The notes under the pieces: generated by a model | Database searches by the model: none | What the model was told of the DNA's origin: nothing | The model's input: only the letters and a program-made list of their open reading frames with translations | NCBI GenBank assembly: GCA_028874195.1 | Contig: JAPPLM010000055.1 | Coordinates: 44,715 to 108,714 of the forward strand | DNA from: Chloroflexota bacterium | Lineage (GTDB): Bacteria; Chloroflexota; UBA11872; VXOZ01 | Reading direction: 5' to 3' | Length of the DNA: 64,000 bases | Translations under genes and position numbers: made by a program | Shown: positions 8,403-17,370 of the stretch, piece by piece | Layout: every line of letters begins with the position of its first letter | Position numbering within the stretch: position 1 is the stretch's first letter

Positions 8403-9446
8403 TCACGCGAAGCAAGCCGCAATTCCGCTGCCTTCACTTACAGTGCCAACTATCCAGAGCGGCTCATTAGCGGCATTGAACGCTCCTTCCAGATTGGCTT
8501 GCTCTTGGGGTGGCACGGCTGCCAAGAGGCCGCCGCTGGTCTGAGGATCGAAGAGGAGCGCGGCAAGCGCAGGAGGAACAGCGGCATGCAGCGTGAGCAA
8601 GCCTTCGCTCTCAAGGTGCGCGCGGTTACGATCCAGCCCGCCCGGCACCACGTCGTCCTGGGCGTAGTTTAGCGCGCCGGGGAGAAGCGGGACGGCTTCG
8701 GCATTGATTTCAAAACGGACGTTGCCGTGGCGCGCCATCTCCATGGCGTGACCGAGCAGGCCGTAGCCGGTCACGTCGGTACAGGCGTGGACGGTGAATT
8801 GTTGAAATAGACGTGCCGCACCGCCGTTGAGACGGCACATACTCGCTATCGCTTCTTCCAGGTACGCTGTGTCCACGCAATCGCGCTTGTGGGCCGTGGT
8901 GATCACCCCCGTGCCTACGGGTTTCGTCAGCACTAGCAGGTCGCCCGGCTGCGCGCCGGACTTGGTAAAGATACGATCCGGGTGCACCTGTCCCGTCACT
9001 GCCAGGCCGTATTTGGGTTCCTCGTCCGTCACCGTGTGCCCGCCGGCAATCACCGCGCCGGCTTCGATGACCTTGTCCGCGCCGCCCTGAAAGATGCGGC
9101 CCAGGATTTCCAAGTCAAGATCGTCAGGAAAACCCGCAAGATTGAGGGCAAAGAGCGGTTCGCCGCCCATGGCGTAGACATCGCTGAGGGCATTGGCAGC
9201 AGCAATTTGGCCGTAGGCATAGGGATCGTCGACTACCGGCGGGAAGAAGTCAGCCGTGCTGATGACGGCCTGCTCGTCACTGATGCGATACACGGCGGCA
9301 TCGTCAGGAGCCGTAAGACCCACGAGCAAATTGCTATTCACTTGTGATGGGAAGGCGCGCAGCACCTGCGCGAGCTCGGCGGGGCCGAGTTTCCCCGCTC
9401 ACCCCGCGCAGGATGCGAGGCTGGTCAACTTTATCGGCGTAGACAC
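8403..9446 (-). CDS. selD: Selenide, water dikinase with UGA-encoded selenocysteine
   Basis: Makes selenophosphate from selenide and ATP, the selenium donor for Sec-tRNA. A naive reading starts at 9365 and loses the active site. Reading back in frame gives SCAGUAGKLGPAELAQV, where TGA at 9401-9399 falls exactly at the catalytic Cys/Sec position of SelD (residue 16), followed by the essential Lys19. Further upstream the frame gives STPIKLTSLA and ends at GTG 9446 with AAGGGCGGA upstream. The rest is normal: LTAPDDAAVY, TADFFPP, the GGEPLFALNL region, GGHTV, and TGYGLLGHAMEMA. A perfect CTCGGC/GCCGAG hairpin with a 3-nt CCC loop begins 9 nt after the TGA and could act as a bacterial SECIS. Total 347 residues, normal for the family. 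Confidence 0.9.
9368..9401 (-). promoter_or_regulatory. Candidate bacterial SECIS hairpin in selD
   Basis: Downstream of the UGA on the minus strand, CTCGGC-CCC-GCCGAG forms a 6-bp GC stem with its loop about 16 nt from the UGA, about the distance used by SelB-dependent bSECIS elements. The extent given is approximate; no bulged-U or loop-GU test could be made. Confidence 0.45.
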
Positions 9447-9529
9447 TTGTTCCGCCCTTGAAACTGTGAGTGTATCCCATAAGTCCGAGATTGCGGCAGT
9501 GACGATGCTTGAAAATCCTTCTTCGCCCG

Positions 9530-9705
9530 GGGCACACATACCGTTCGGCCTGAGCCTGTCGAAGGCCGGAGCGGTGCGTAACGGTTGAGATTGGAATTGG
9601 GCTCGTGGTACCGCCGTTCATGCTTCGACAAGGGCTTCGCAAGCCCACTCAGCGCGAACGGCTGGGATACTCAGCACGAACGGCTGGCAGGCTCAGTACG
9701 AAGAT
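9530..9705. repeat. Block of TTCGACAAGCTCAGG-type repeats
   Basis: Several variants of one palindromic unit: CCGTTCGGCCTGAGCCTGTC with GAAGGCC near 9541, CTTCGACAAGGGCTTCGC with CACTCAGCGCGAACGGCTG near 9625-9665, and shortened CAGCACGAACGGCTGG near 9672. Related units occur at 35718-35762, 37570-37595 and 53829-53905. The 447-bp space between selD and the epimerase gene is otherwise empty of features. Confidence 0.6.
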
Positions 9706-9911
9706 ATGGATGATTTGCCAAGAATCGGATGGGCAAACGTCATGGACACTCTCTCAGTATAGCAACTCCGGATGACTGCAAGGTCTTTGACAATTTCACG
9801 TGTTACCAGCCATCCGGTCCCTTAGGCGTTTTGCGAGAAGGAACAGGCGCAGTTGGCGCGAGCCAACTTGGGGCGTGATAGTACGTTGACACTGCAATGT
9901 GTGTGCTTCGC

Positions 9912-10760
9912 TCAAGCAAAGTCCCGCCAGGAGTATTGCGATTGAAAGCCAAGCTCGCGTTTTGCCTTGGCGTTCGTGATGCCGGACTCCGTACCGGTCA
10001 GATGCGCGGCCATGTCGCCAATGCCCGGGTATGCAAGCGGCGCGGCTTCGGCCAGCGGCACTGAGCAAAAGGCGTCGTCGGCAACGATGTAGTAGGCTCC
10101 CTGTACGGCGGACTCTGTCTCCAGGGCCAGGCGGAAACCTACAGCCAGGTCGCGCACGTCAGCGTAGCCCCAAAAGCCGCGACAGTAGGCGTTTATGTCC
10201 GCCTGCAGCGCCGCCACACGGTCCGGCCACGCCTCCGGCATGACCACGTGCGACGGACGAATGGAGACGGCGGGTATGCCGGTGCGGCGATGGGCCATGT
10301 CCACGGTATCCTCGCCCACGACCTTGGAAAGGGCGTAGGGGTCTTGCGGTAAGTCGGGATGATTCTCGTCAACGGGCAGATAATGAGGGTTGAAGTCCCG
10401 GTAGCGAAAACTCATGCCGAGCACGTTGATGCTGCTCGTCGCAACAATCTTCTTGAGCCCTAAGGTAGCGGCGGCTTCGCACACGTTGTAGGTGCCCATC
10501 ACGTTTGTGCGGAAGACAAACGCATTGGCGTGGGTCCTGGGAGCGGGTATCGCTGAGAGATGCACGACTGCTTCTGCCGGGGCCAGGAGTTCAAAAACCG
10601 TGCCTTCGTCCTCATGGTCGCCCAGGCGATAATGCACGCCGGGCTCCGGTTCAGGCGGTTTTACGCGATCAAATGAAACGACCTCGTGCCCGTGCTGCAA
10701 GAGTTCCCTTACGACGTACCGTCCAATGCCGCCGCTGCCGCCTGTTACGACTACTTTCAT
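9912..10760 (-). CDS. NAD-dependent epimerase/dehydratase (extended SDR)
   Basis: 282 residues. The Rossmann nucleotide motif GGSGGIGRYV lies at residues 7-16, the aspartate that selects NAD at FDR near 31, and the catalytic YALSK (Tyr-x-x-x-Lys) near 142-146 with SS (ATSSINVLG) upstream. This is the UDP-glucose 4-epimerase / nucleotide-sugar dehydratase fold; with a 280-residue length and no typical substrate-binding signature the sugar or other substrate is not clear. ATG at 10760 has GAGGACAGCAAC upstream. Probably monocistronic. Confidence 0.88.
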   Translation of the reverse strand: MKVVVTGGSGGIGRYVVRELLQHGHEVVSFDRVKPPEPEPGVHYRLGDHEDEGTVFELLAPAEAVVHLSAIPAPRTHANAFVFRTNVMGTYNVCEAAATLGLKKIVATSSINVLGMSFRYRDFNPHYLPVDENHPDLPQDPYALSKVVGEDTVDMAHRRTGIPAVSIRPSHVVMPEAWPDRVAALQADINAYCRGFWGYADVRDLAVGFRLALETESAVQGAYYIVADDAFCSVPLAEAAPLAYPGIGDMAAHLTGTESGITNAKAKRELGFQSQYSWRDFA

Positions 10761-11245
10761 GTTGCTGTCCTCCTATCGGGTTGGCTTAGAGTTTGTACAG
10801 ACCTTACCTGGCACACGTTTCAAACTGCACAGAGCAAGGCGCAGATTGATTCCATCCTTCTAAGTCGCTATTGTAGTCGTTTCGCCGTCAAGCCGAGTAT
10901 CTGCAAGCGATAGTGAAAACGGAGGATAGATCCTCCGCATGCAACCAAACTGCGTAGTATGTTTGCGGCAGTTCCCAGCCTGCCACGGTAAAGCAGGATT
11001 CACGCATTCTGCAAGAACCAAAGTAAAGACTCGTGCTACTCTTATGAAAGAAGGTGCAAGCCGTATCCCATCCATGTAGCTGGCGGTTGACTGCCAAGTC
11101 CACGATAGTATAGCTTGGAATGCGTAAATTGGGCTCTTGGTTGTGCAAACCAAGTATTTCACTACCTGCAAGAGCCGTGGGGTAGTTGGCAGGCGTGGAA
11201 GACAAGGGTGCCCTTCTTAGATGGAGAAGAGAGAGAGGAAACGGC
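10761..11245. other. Intergenic region, nothing recognised
   Basis: 485 bp between the divergent epimerase and degV genes. No RNA, repeat copy or convincing gene. Overlapping short reverse frames lack ribosome sites and family features. Promoters for both genes must lie here but I cannot place them. Confidence 0.4.
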
Positions 11246-12103
11246 ATGAGTACGATTGCCATCGTCACTGATAGCACGAGCGACCTCGATCCCCAGATTG
11301 CCGCCGAGCAGCACATTACCCTAGTGCCGGCGCACGTCCGTTTTGGCGACATCGACTACAAGGACGGTGTGGACATCACGGGTGAGCAATTCTATGCAAT
11401 GCTCGCGGAAGCGGAAGATTTGCCGCAGACCTCGCAACCCTCGGTAGGGGAGTTTGTCGAAGTCTACCAAGGACTTGCACAGGACCACGAACACATCGTT
11501 TCGCTGCACGTCTCCGGCAAGCTGAGCGGCACGATGCAGTCAGCGTTGACTGCCATGCAACAGATGCAAGAGGAGTCTGATTGCAAGATTCACGTGGTCG
11601 ACACGCAATCGGCTTCATTAGGTCTCGCTTACATGGCGCTAGAGGCCGCGCGGCTGGCCGGAGAGGGCGTTGAACCGGACCGCATTGTGAATCACGTCAA
11701 GTATGTAGCGGACCTCATGCACGTCGCCTTTACGCCCGAAACGCTGGAGTACCTGCGGCGCGGCGGCCGGCTCGGCGCGGCGTCGCATCTCATAGGTTCC
11801 CTGCTGCGGATCAAGCCGGTGCTCATCCTCGAGGATGGCGCAGTTGAAGTCCTGGAGAAAGTGCGCACCCGCTCACGTGTTGTCGAACGCATGGTGCGCT
11901 ATGTGGAGAGTGTGGCAGGCTCGGAAGGTTCGCTCACACATCTGGGAGTCATGCACGCGAATGCGCCGGAGTTTGCCGGAGAGTTGCAGGAAGCGATACT
12001 TGAGCGGGTTTCAGCGGAGAAGATTATTAACGGCACATTCGGCCCGGCGATCGGTACGCATGCAGGTCCCGGCGCCGTCGGCATTACATTTCACAAGGAG
12101 TAA
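11246..12103 (+). CDS. DegV family fatty-acid-binding protein
   Basis: 285 residues. DegV/FakB proteins bind a fatty acid and, in some bacteria, present it to the kinase FakA for phosphorylation. Family marks: start MSTIAIVTDSTSDL, VPAHVRFGDIDYKDGVDI, SQPSVGEFVEVYQ, SGKLSGTMQSA, VVDTQSASLGLAY, YLRRGGRLG and a C-terminal GTHAGPGAVGI. I start at 11246 with GAGAGAGG upstream; a longer frame from 11186 has no support. It lies 9 bp before tldD and may be co-transcribed with the two protease genes. No FakA gene is visible in the window. Confidence 0.93.
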   Translation: MSTIAIVTDSTSDLDPQIAAEQHITLVPAHVRFGDIDYKDGVDITGEQFYAMLAEAEDLPQTSQPSVGEFVEVYQGLAQDHEHIVSLHVSGKLSGTMQSALTAMQQMQEESDCKIHVVDTQSASLGLAYMALEAARLAGEGVEPDRIVNHVKYVADLMHVAFTPETLEYLRRGGRLGAASHLIGSLLRIKPVLILEDGAVEVLEKVRTRSRVVERMVRYVESVAGSEGSLTHLGVMHANAPEFAGELQEAILERVSAEKIINGTFGPAIGTHAGPGAVGITFHKE

Positions 12104-12112
12104 TCCCCATCC

Positions 12113-13471
12113 ATGCGGGAACGCATTGAAGACGCGCTAAAGCAGCATACAGCAGACTTTGTAGAAATTCGCATCGAGGAGACAAAGTCCACCGGCATCA
12201 CCTATCGCGGCAAAGACCTGGAAGAGGTGGGCACCACCACGCAGCTTGGCGGCAACGTGCGCGCGGCGGTGAACGGCGGCTGGGGCTTCGTCTCCTTCAA
12301 CCGGATTGTCGATTTGCGGGAGAAGGTGTCGCAAGCGGTCAGCCAGGCCCGCCTCGTGGGCAATGAAAAGACCGAGCTTGTCGAAGTGCCGCCGGTGCAA
12401 GACGTTGTGCAGGTTTCCATGCAGCGCGATCCCTGGGAGGTCTCGCTGGCGGAGAAGAAACAGCTCATGGACTCGTATGTGGAGGAGATTTGGCGGACGC
12501 CGAAGATCCAGACCTCCACGGTGCATTACGGCGACGGCTACCGCAAGCAATACTACGGCAACTCGACGGGGACGTACATCGAGCAGGAGCGCGGGCGCGT
12601 CTTCGCCCGTTTCGGTGTTGTCGCCCGCGATAACGGAAATGTGCAACAGTCCCGGGCCGGCTTTGCCAGCAGCGAAGACTACGGCGTGGTAGAAGGCCGC
12701 CATGCGGACGTGCGGGAAGCTGCCGAGAAGGCCGTGGATATGCTGGACGCGCAACCGCCAAAGGGCGGTGAGTTCATGGTGATTCTGGACTCGACGCTGG
12801 CCGGTGTCTTTGCCCACGAGGCATTTGGGCATCTCTCGGAAGCCGACCACGTCTACGAAAATGACAAGCTGCGCGAGATCATGGTCTTGGGCCGCACCTT
12901 TGGCGGCAAGTTCCTCAACATCACCGACAGCGGCGAAGTACGCGGTCTCACCGGTTCATTCGCGTACGATGACGAAGGCGTGCCCACGGGAAAGCAGTAC
13001 CTTATCCGCGATGGTGAACTGGTGGGGCGTCTGCACTCGCGGGAGACCGCCGGCAAGATGAACGAAGCTCCCACCGGCAACGCACGTGCCCAGAGCTATA
13101 GCGTGCCGCCGCTGGTGCGCATGCGCAATACGGCCATCGAACCGGGCGAGACTCCGTTGGAAGACATGCTGGCGGAGGTGAAGGACGGCGTCTACTGCAA
13201 GAACTGGTACGGTGGCCAGACGAGCATGGAGATGTTCACGTTTTCCTGTATGGAAGCCTATGCCATTCGGGATGGCAAACTGGCCGAGCCGTTGCGGGGG
13301 GTGAATCTCTCCGGGAACGTTTTCACAACGTTGGAGAACATCGTCGCCGTCGGCAACGACTTTGCGTGGGATCCGGCGGGCGGCACGTGCGGCAAAGGCG
13401 GGCAGTCGGCCCCGGTGGGCGATGGCAGTCCCCACGTGCTGATTAGCAAGTGCTTGGTGGGAGGTCAGTAG
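12113..13471 (+). CDS. tldD: TldD-type metalloprotease
   Basis: 452 residues; the catalytic subunit of the TldD/TldE heterodimer, a zinc protease that degrades unfolded peptides and in other bacteria matures microcins and cleaves the CcdA antitoxin. The zinc-binding HEAFGHLSEAD motif (HExxxH) is at residues 235-240. Other family marks: GSVAR-type start is replaced by TGITYRGKDLEEV near 22-34, RDNGNVQQSRAG in the middle and SGNVFTTLENIVAVGND near the C-terminus. The length is normal. The stop is 4 bp before the next gene, so the pair is translated together. Confidence 0.94.
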   Translation: MRERIEDALKQHTADFVEIRIEETKSTGITYRGKDLEEVGTTTQLGGNVRAAVNGGWGFVSFNRIVDLREKVSQAVSQARLVGNEKTELVEVPPVQDVVQVSMQRDPWEVSLAEKKQLMDSYVEEIWRTPKIQTSTVHYGDGYRKQYYGNSTGTYIEQERGRVFARFGVVARDNGNVQQSRAGFASSEDYGVVEGRHADVREAAEKAVDMLDAQPPKGGEFMVILDSTLAGVFAHEAFGHLSEADHVYENDKLREIMVLGRTFGGKFLNITDSGEVRGLTGSFAYDDEGVPTGKQYLIRDGELVGRLHSRETAGKMNEAPTGNARAQSYSVPPLVRMRNTAIEPGETPLEDMLAEVKDGVYCKNWYGGQTSMEMFTFSCMEAYAIRDGKLAEPLRGVNLSGNVFTTLENIVAVGNDFAWDPAGGTCGKGGQSAPVGDGSPHVLISKCLVGGQ

Positions 13472-13475
13472 TCGC

Positions 13476-14798
13476 ATGGTTGAGGAACTACTGGAAAAAG
13501 CTAAGCAGTCGGCCGAGGTGGCGGAGGCGCTCTATCACGAGTCCACGGAACTTCCCATCTCCTTTGAAGCGAACCGGATGAAGTCGATCAATGCCCGTGA
13601 ATCGAGTGGCATGGCGTTGCGTATCATCAAGGACGGACGCATCGGCCTGGGCTATTCGACCAAGTTGAGCGAGCCGGGCGACTTGGACGCGCTCGTGGAG
13701 AGCGCGGTTGAGTCCGCGCAGTTTGGAGCGGAGGCGAAGTTTGCACTCCCAAGCACATACACGACCAACGGCGTTACCATCTTCGATCCGGCGGTGGAGG
13801 CGCTTACGCTTGATAACCTTGTTGCTCTCGGAACAGAGGCGCTCGATCTGTTGCGCAACCACGATGAGGAATTCCTGTGCGACGTGGGCGCGTCCAAACG
13901 GGTGAGCAACGTGCGCTTGCTCAATTCCCATGGCGGTGGCACTGAGTACCGTAAGTCGGTGGTGTCGTTGGGCGCAAGCATCAATCTGACTCGGGGTGAG
14001 GACCTCTTGGATGTGTGGCACTATGCGGTTTCATGTCGCGCCGAGTTGGAACCGCAAGCCGTTGCCCAGCGCATCATTCGGCGCGTGGAAGATGCGCGGC
14101 GCCAGGGGACTGTCCGGACCAAGCACATGCCGGTGCTCTTTACACCCCAGGGGCTTGGCTCCGCACTCATGCTGCCGCTGCGGCAGGCGTTGAGTGGCAA
14201 GACCGTCTTAGAAGGCGCATCTCCCTTGAGCGATAGGCTGGGTGAGCAGGTGTTTGACGAGAAGCTGAGTATCTACGACGACGGCACTATCGATCACGCC
14301 GTGGGTTCTTCTCCGACAGACGATGAGGGCATACCGCTGCAGCGCACGCCGCTCGTTGAGAACGGCTATGTGCGCACCTTCATCTATGACTTGCAGACGG
14401 CAGGGTTGGCCGGGGCTGAGCCGACAGGCAACGGCGAGCGCTCGCCGAACTCGCTGCCTGCGCCCGGCTATCACAACGTGGTTGTGGCGCCCGGCAGCGG
14501 CGGGAGCCTCGATGACCTGATTGGCGATGTCGACGAGGGTATCGTGGTCGAATACGCCATGGGCGCTTCTATGGGCAATCTCTTTTCCGGCGACTTCTCC
14601 GGCAACGTGCATTTGGGCTACAAGATCGAAAACGGCAAGCTGGCCGGCCGCGTGAAAGATACGATGGTTGCGGGCAATGCCTACGCGGCGCTCAAGAACA
14701 TCGCCGCCATTGGCAGCGAGCCGGAATGGGCCGGCGGCAGTTTCTACGCGCCGCCTATCCTGGTTGCGGACCTGAGCGTGAGCACGCGCGAGGGCTAG
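13476..14798 (+). CDS. pmbA: TldE/PmbA-type protein
   Basis: 440 residues; the partner of TldD, same fold without the HExxxH zinc motif, as expected for the non-catalytic subunit. Marks: an LPISFEANRMKSIN opening, the ESSGMALRIIKDGRIGLGYSTK strand pair (residues about 40-61, shown in part), TAGLAGAEPTGNGERS and SMGNLFSGDFSGNVHLGYKI. It directly follows tldD with a 4-bp gap, so they form one operon. Confidence 0.93.
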   Translation: MVEELLEKAKQSAEVAEALYHESTELPISFEANRMKSINARESSGMALRIIKDGRIGLGYSTKLSEPGDLDALVESAVESAQFGAEAKFALPSTYTTNGVTIFDPAVEALTLDNLVALGTEALDLLRNHDEEFLCDVGASKRVSNVRLLNSHGGGTEYRKSVVSLGASINLTRGEDLLDVWHYAVSCRAELEPQAVAQRIIRRVEDARRQGTVRTKHMPVLFTPQGLGSALMLPLRQALSGKTVLEGASPLSDRLGEQVFDEKLSIYDDGTIDHAVGSSPTDDEGIPLQRTPLVENGYVRTFIYDLQTAGLAGAEPTGNGERSPNSLPAPGYHNVVVAPGSGGSLDDLIGDVDEGIVVEYAMGASMGNLFSGDFSGNVHLGYKIENGKLAGRVKDTMVAGNAYAALKNIAAIGSEPEWAGGSFYAPPILVADLSVSTREG

Positions 14799-14877
14799 CC
14801 GCGCTTAGGCTCAGAAGTTGTCACAACGTTGAGCCGGCGCGCTTTTGCCGTGCAGACTAATCGTTTGGGAATACGCC

Positions 14878-14900
14878 GTAGCGTGGGGGGCTTGCCCCCC
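14878..14900. repeat. GC-rich hairpin repeat, copy 1
   Basis: GTAGCGTGGGGGGCTTGCC with CCCC: a variant of the dispersed GCGGGGGCTTGTCCCCCGC hairpin. It is followed by AATGTTGT, which also follows the copy at 46477. It lies 80 bp after tldE. Confidence 0.7.
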
Positions 14901-14917
14901 AATGTTGTCGCACTAAA

Positions 14918-14941
14918 GTAGCGCGGGGGCTTGGCCCCCGC
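14918..14941. repeat. GC-rich hairpin repeat, copy 2
   Basis: A second copy, GCGCGGGGGCTTGGCCCCCG, 17 bp after copy 1 in the same orientation; 7-bp GC stem. Confidence 0.7.
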
Positions 14942-15009
14942 CTCTTTGAGCGGAAGTGAACAGCCGCCTCGTTCGTACGCTTAGCACTGACAGATGTTGG
15001 GTTTGCGCC

Positions 15010-15337
15010 ATGATGGAATATAAAGGATATAGTGCCGCAGTGAGCTTCGATGACGACTCGGGTGTCTTTCATGGTGAAGTAGTCGATACACGCGACGTGA
15101 TCGTCTTTGAGGGCGATTCCGTAGCGCAGCTTGAGAAGGAGTTTCGGTTCTCCATTGACGATTATTTGGCTGTTTGCGCTGAGCGGGGCAGGACGCCGGA
15201 CCGGACGTTTTCAGGCCGTGTCCCGCTGCGCTTGAAGCCTGAGGTTCATCGTGCAGCTACTGCGGCGGCGCGAGCGGAAGGCAAGAGTCCTCAACGCATG
15301 GCTAGCCGAAACGATTGAAAGAGCGGCATCAGGTTGA
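15010..15337 (+). pseudogene. HicB-type antitoxin, frameshifted near the C-terminus
   Basis: Residues 1-90 match HicB-family antitoxins: MEYKGYSAAVSFDDDSGVFH, GEVVDTRDVIVFEG, LEKEFRFSIDDYL, then the ribbon-helix-helix-like start of LRLKPEVHRAATAAARAEGKS. After GKS the frame reads PQRMASRND and stops (15318). Removing one base in the AGTCCTC run (15287-15292) restores the classic end LNAWLAETIERAASG with TGA at 15337. So the DNA-binding helix is lost by a one-base insertion (or sequencing error). Start is one of two adjacent ATGs (15010/15013); the ribosome site is weak. HicA, normally adjacent, is absent. Confidence 0.75.
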
Positions 15338-15402
15338 GCGCGCTTGCTCTGCCTATACATTGGACAACAGGACAACGTGCGCCTATCTAGGAGACGCAAT
15401 TG

Positions 15403-16248
15403 ATGAAAATGGAATCCACTAGTGACCAACCGCGTGGCGAATTCCTCGATGGGATTTTCGGTCTCAATGAAGAAGTAGCCATCGTGGGCGGCGGCACGGG
15501 CATTCTGGGGGGTGTGATCGCCGAGTATCTGGGCAAGGCGGGCGCGAAGGTAGCGGTGCTCGGGCGCAACCAAGAACAGGGCCAGCGCCGTGTGGACACT
15601 ATCGAGGCCTCCGGCGGCGAGGCGATTTTCGTGCCGTACGTCGCTACCGACGCTGATTCGGTCGCGCAGGCGCACGCGCAGGTGCGGGACGTGTTCGGCA
15701 CGGTGACGGTGGCGGTGAATGCGGTCGGCGGCAATCAGCCGTCGGCGGTCGTCAACGCGGACCAAGCCTTCGAGGAACTCACGCTGGATGCTGTGCGCGA
15801 AAATCTCGACCTCAATCTCACGTCCGCGTGGCTGGCCTGCCAGGAATTCGGGCCCGCAATGCTCGCCAACGGACGGGGCAGCGTCATCAATATCGGTTCC
15901 ATGGCGGGCGGTGAACGCCCGCTCTCACGGGTGCCGGTCTATGCCATTGCCAAGTCCGGCGTGGCGACGCTGACGTACTTCCTCGCGCGTGAATGGCAGG
16001 GCGTCGTGCGGGTCAACATGATCGTTCCCGGTTTCTTCGAGACCACACAAAACCGTGGCTTGCTCCGTAACCCGGATGGCAGTCTCAGCGAACGCGGCGA
16101 GCAAATCGTCGCCCACACGCCCGTGGGCCGCTTTGGCGAACCCGATGAGGTTGGCGGCGCGGCGGTCTACCTGGCATCCAGGGCCAGCGCTTTTACAACT
16201 GGGCTTGCTTTCGTCATTGACGGCGGGTTCTCCGTGCAGTCGATCTGA
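15403..16248 (+). CDS. SDR family oxidoreductase
   Basis: 281 residues, short-chain dehydrogenase using NAD(P). Dinucleotide motif GGGTGILGG (TGxxxGxG variant) at residues about 29-37, NAVGG near 106-110 (in place of NNAG), catalytic Ser in IGSMAGG near 165, and YAIAK (Tyr-x-x-x-Lys) at about 182-186. The C-terminal FVIDGGFSVQSI is typical. The N-terminal DGIFGLNEEVAIVGG and the GNQPSAVV segment are like D-mannonate (fructuronate) oxidoreductase-type SDRs, so a sugar-acid substrate is possible but not proven. ATG 15403 is chosen with AGGAG upstream over TTG 15400. Confidence 0.9.
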   Translation: MKMESTSDQPRGEFLDGIFGLNEEVAIVGGGTGILGGVIAEYLGKAGAKVAVLGRNQEQGQRRVDTIEASGGEAIFVPYVATDADSVAQAHAQVRDVFGTVTVAVNAVGGNQPSAVVNADQAFEELTLDAVRENLDLNLTSAWLACQEFGPAMLANGRGSVINIGSMAGGERPLSRVPVYAIAKSGVATLTYFLAREWQGVVRVNMIVPGFFETTQNRGLLRNPDGSLSERGEQIVAHTPVGRFGEPDEVGGAAVYLASRASAFTTGLAFVIDGGFSVQSI

Positions 16249-16391
16249 GATGGAGGGTCTTGCGCATGCACGTAGCACGAGGTCGGAAGAACCTGAGCAT
16301 AGCGCGAACAACCATTCAACCGCTACCGGCCTCAGGCTGACAGAGCGGGGCATTCTGCCCATAACGAAGCCGCGTACATGGAGGCCGCGCA

Positions 16392-16421
16392 TTGACGGCA
16401 GTTTTCCCGCTTACATATAAT
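16392..16421 (+). promoter_or_regulatory. Sigma-70-type promoter of tRNA-Leu
   Basis: TTGACG (16392-16397) and TATAAT (16416-16421) separated by 18 bp; the transcript would begin about 15 nt before the tRNA 5' end. Near-consensus, well placed. Confidence 0.8.
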
Positions 16422-16442
16422 CAGAGTGTGGCAACACCGCGC

Positions 16443-16527
16443 GCCGAAGTGGCGGAATTGGAAGACGCGCTAGCTTGAGGGGCTAGTGGGCTTTACGCTC
16501 GTAAGGGTTCGAGTCCCTTCTTCGGCA
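16443..16527 (+). tRNA. tRNA-Leu (GAG)
   Basis: GCCGAAG (16443-16449) pairs with CTTCGGC (16520-16526) as acceptor stem, A at 16527 is the discriminator. The anticodon stem CTAGC/GCTAG encloses TTGAGGG, giving anticodon GAG (16477-16479), which reads CUC and CUU. The long variable arm and the T-loop GGTTCGAGTCC are those of a class II leucine tRNA. CCA is not encoded (CCT follows). A strong promoter lies just upstream. Confidence 0.95.
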
Positions 16528-16621
16528 CCTATTCGCAGTGTATTGCGACCAAGGCGTCGCCGGCACGTTCGTCGCGTCGTTCAGCCATGAGGGCGCGGCA
16601 GCCCCGCATACCCCGGTGTAA

Positions 16622-17332
16622 CTAGAGCGCCGTATACAACAAGCGGCCGCAGCTATCGCAATAGACGATTTCCTGATTTTGCTGGGCGCGCCGCAGTTGA
16701 GTATCCGGCAGCGTGATGTGGCAGAACGTACAGCGGCCTTGGGAAACAAGCACGAGGACCCGGTCGCCAAGGCGCGCCCGCAGCGATGCGTACTGTGTGA
16801 TCAACGTACGGTCGATTTGAGCCGCAAGCGCCGTACGCTCCTCTTCCCGCGCCGGAATCTCAACCGCCAGTTCCTGCAACCGGGCGCTGTATTCTTTCTC
16901 CATAGAGGCAAAAGTGGCTTCGAGCGATTCAAGGCGGTCCCGCTGCTCGTCCCGCGCGGATTCGGCATCCTCGGCCGCCACCATGGCCTGGAGGGCGTGG
17001 TCTTCCCGCACGGAGCGTTGTTGCATGAGCTGCGCGATGTTGGCCTGCAAGGCCTCCAACTCCCGTGGACTTACCACGGTTCCGCTGTAGAGGCGCTGGG
17101 ACTTTTCCTCGACTTCGGCGGTCAGGGTCGCTAATGCCAACTCGGCGTCGCGCAAGGTAGCGCTCGTCTGCTCTTGCGCCTTTTGGAGCGCTGCAAGCGT
17201 GCGGCGCGCCGCTTCGATGTCTCCGTGATCGGCGAGCGCGGTTTCAATGTGCTTGACTTCGGCGCGAAACGCGTCCAATTGAAGATCGACCTCTTGGAGA
17301 TGTTGTAAACGCCCAAAAGCGAGTGGAGGCAT
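16622..17332 (-). CDS. C4-type zinc-ribbon, coiled-coil protein (DUF164 family)
   Basis: 236 residues. A long antiparallel coiled coil (residues about 5-180, rich in LQ, EV and AR heptads) is followed by a C-terminal zinc ribbon with CTFC (C202/C205 by count) and CDSC near 225-228. This is the arrangement of the DUF164/CT398 family of unknown function. Members are proposed to bind nucleic acid or act with RNase-H-like or NIF3-type neighbours; an rnhA gene lies 4.7 kb away here, too far to argue from. The protein is cytoplasmic. It runs convergent to the tRNA gene. Confidence 0.9.
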   Translation of the reverse strand: MPPLAFGRLQHLQEVDLQLDAFRAEVKHIETALADHGDIEAARRTLAALQKAQEQTSATLRDAELALATLTAEVEEKSQRLYSGTVVSPRELEALQANIAQLMQQRSVREDHALQAMVAAEDAESARDEQRDRLESLEATFASMEKEYSARLQELAVEIPAREEERTALAAQIDRTLITQYASLRARLGDRVLVLVSQGRCTFCHITLPDTQLRRAQQNQEIVYCDSCGRLLYTAL

Positions 17333-17370
17333 AGCGCCGATCCTGTGGAGAACAACGGCTTTCCTATTAG

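Noticed and set aside
9334..9648. 104-codon minus-strand frame overlapping selD start
   Set aside because: It is the alternative frame of selD's N-terminus running into repeats; the selD frame with TGA explains the conserved motif.
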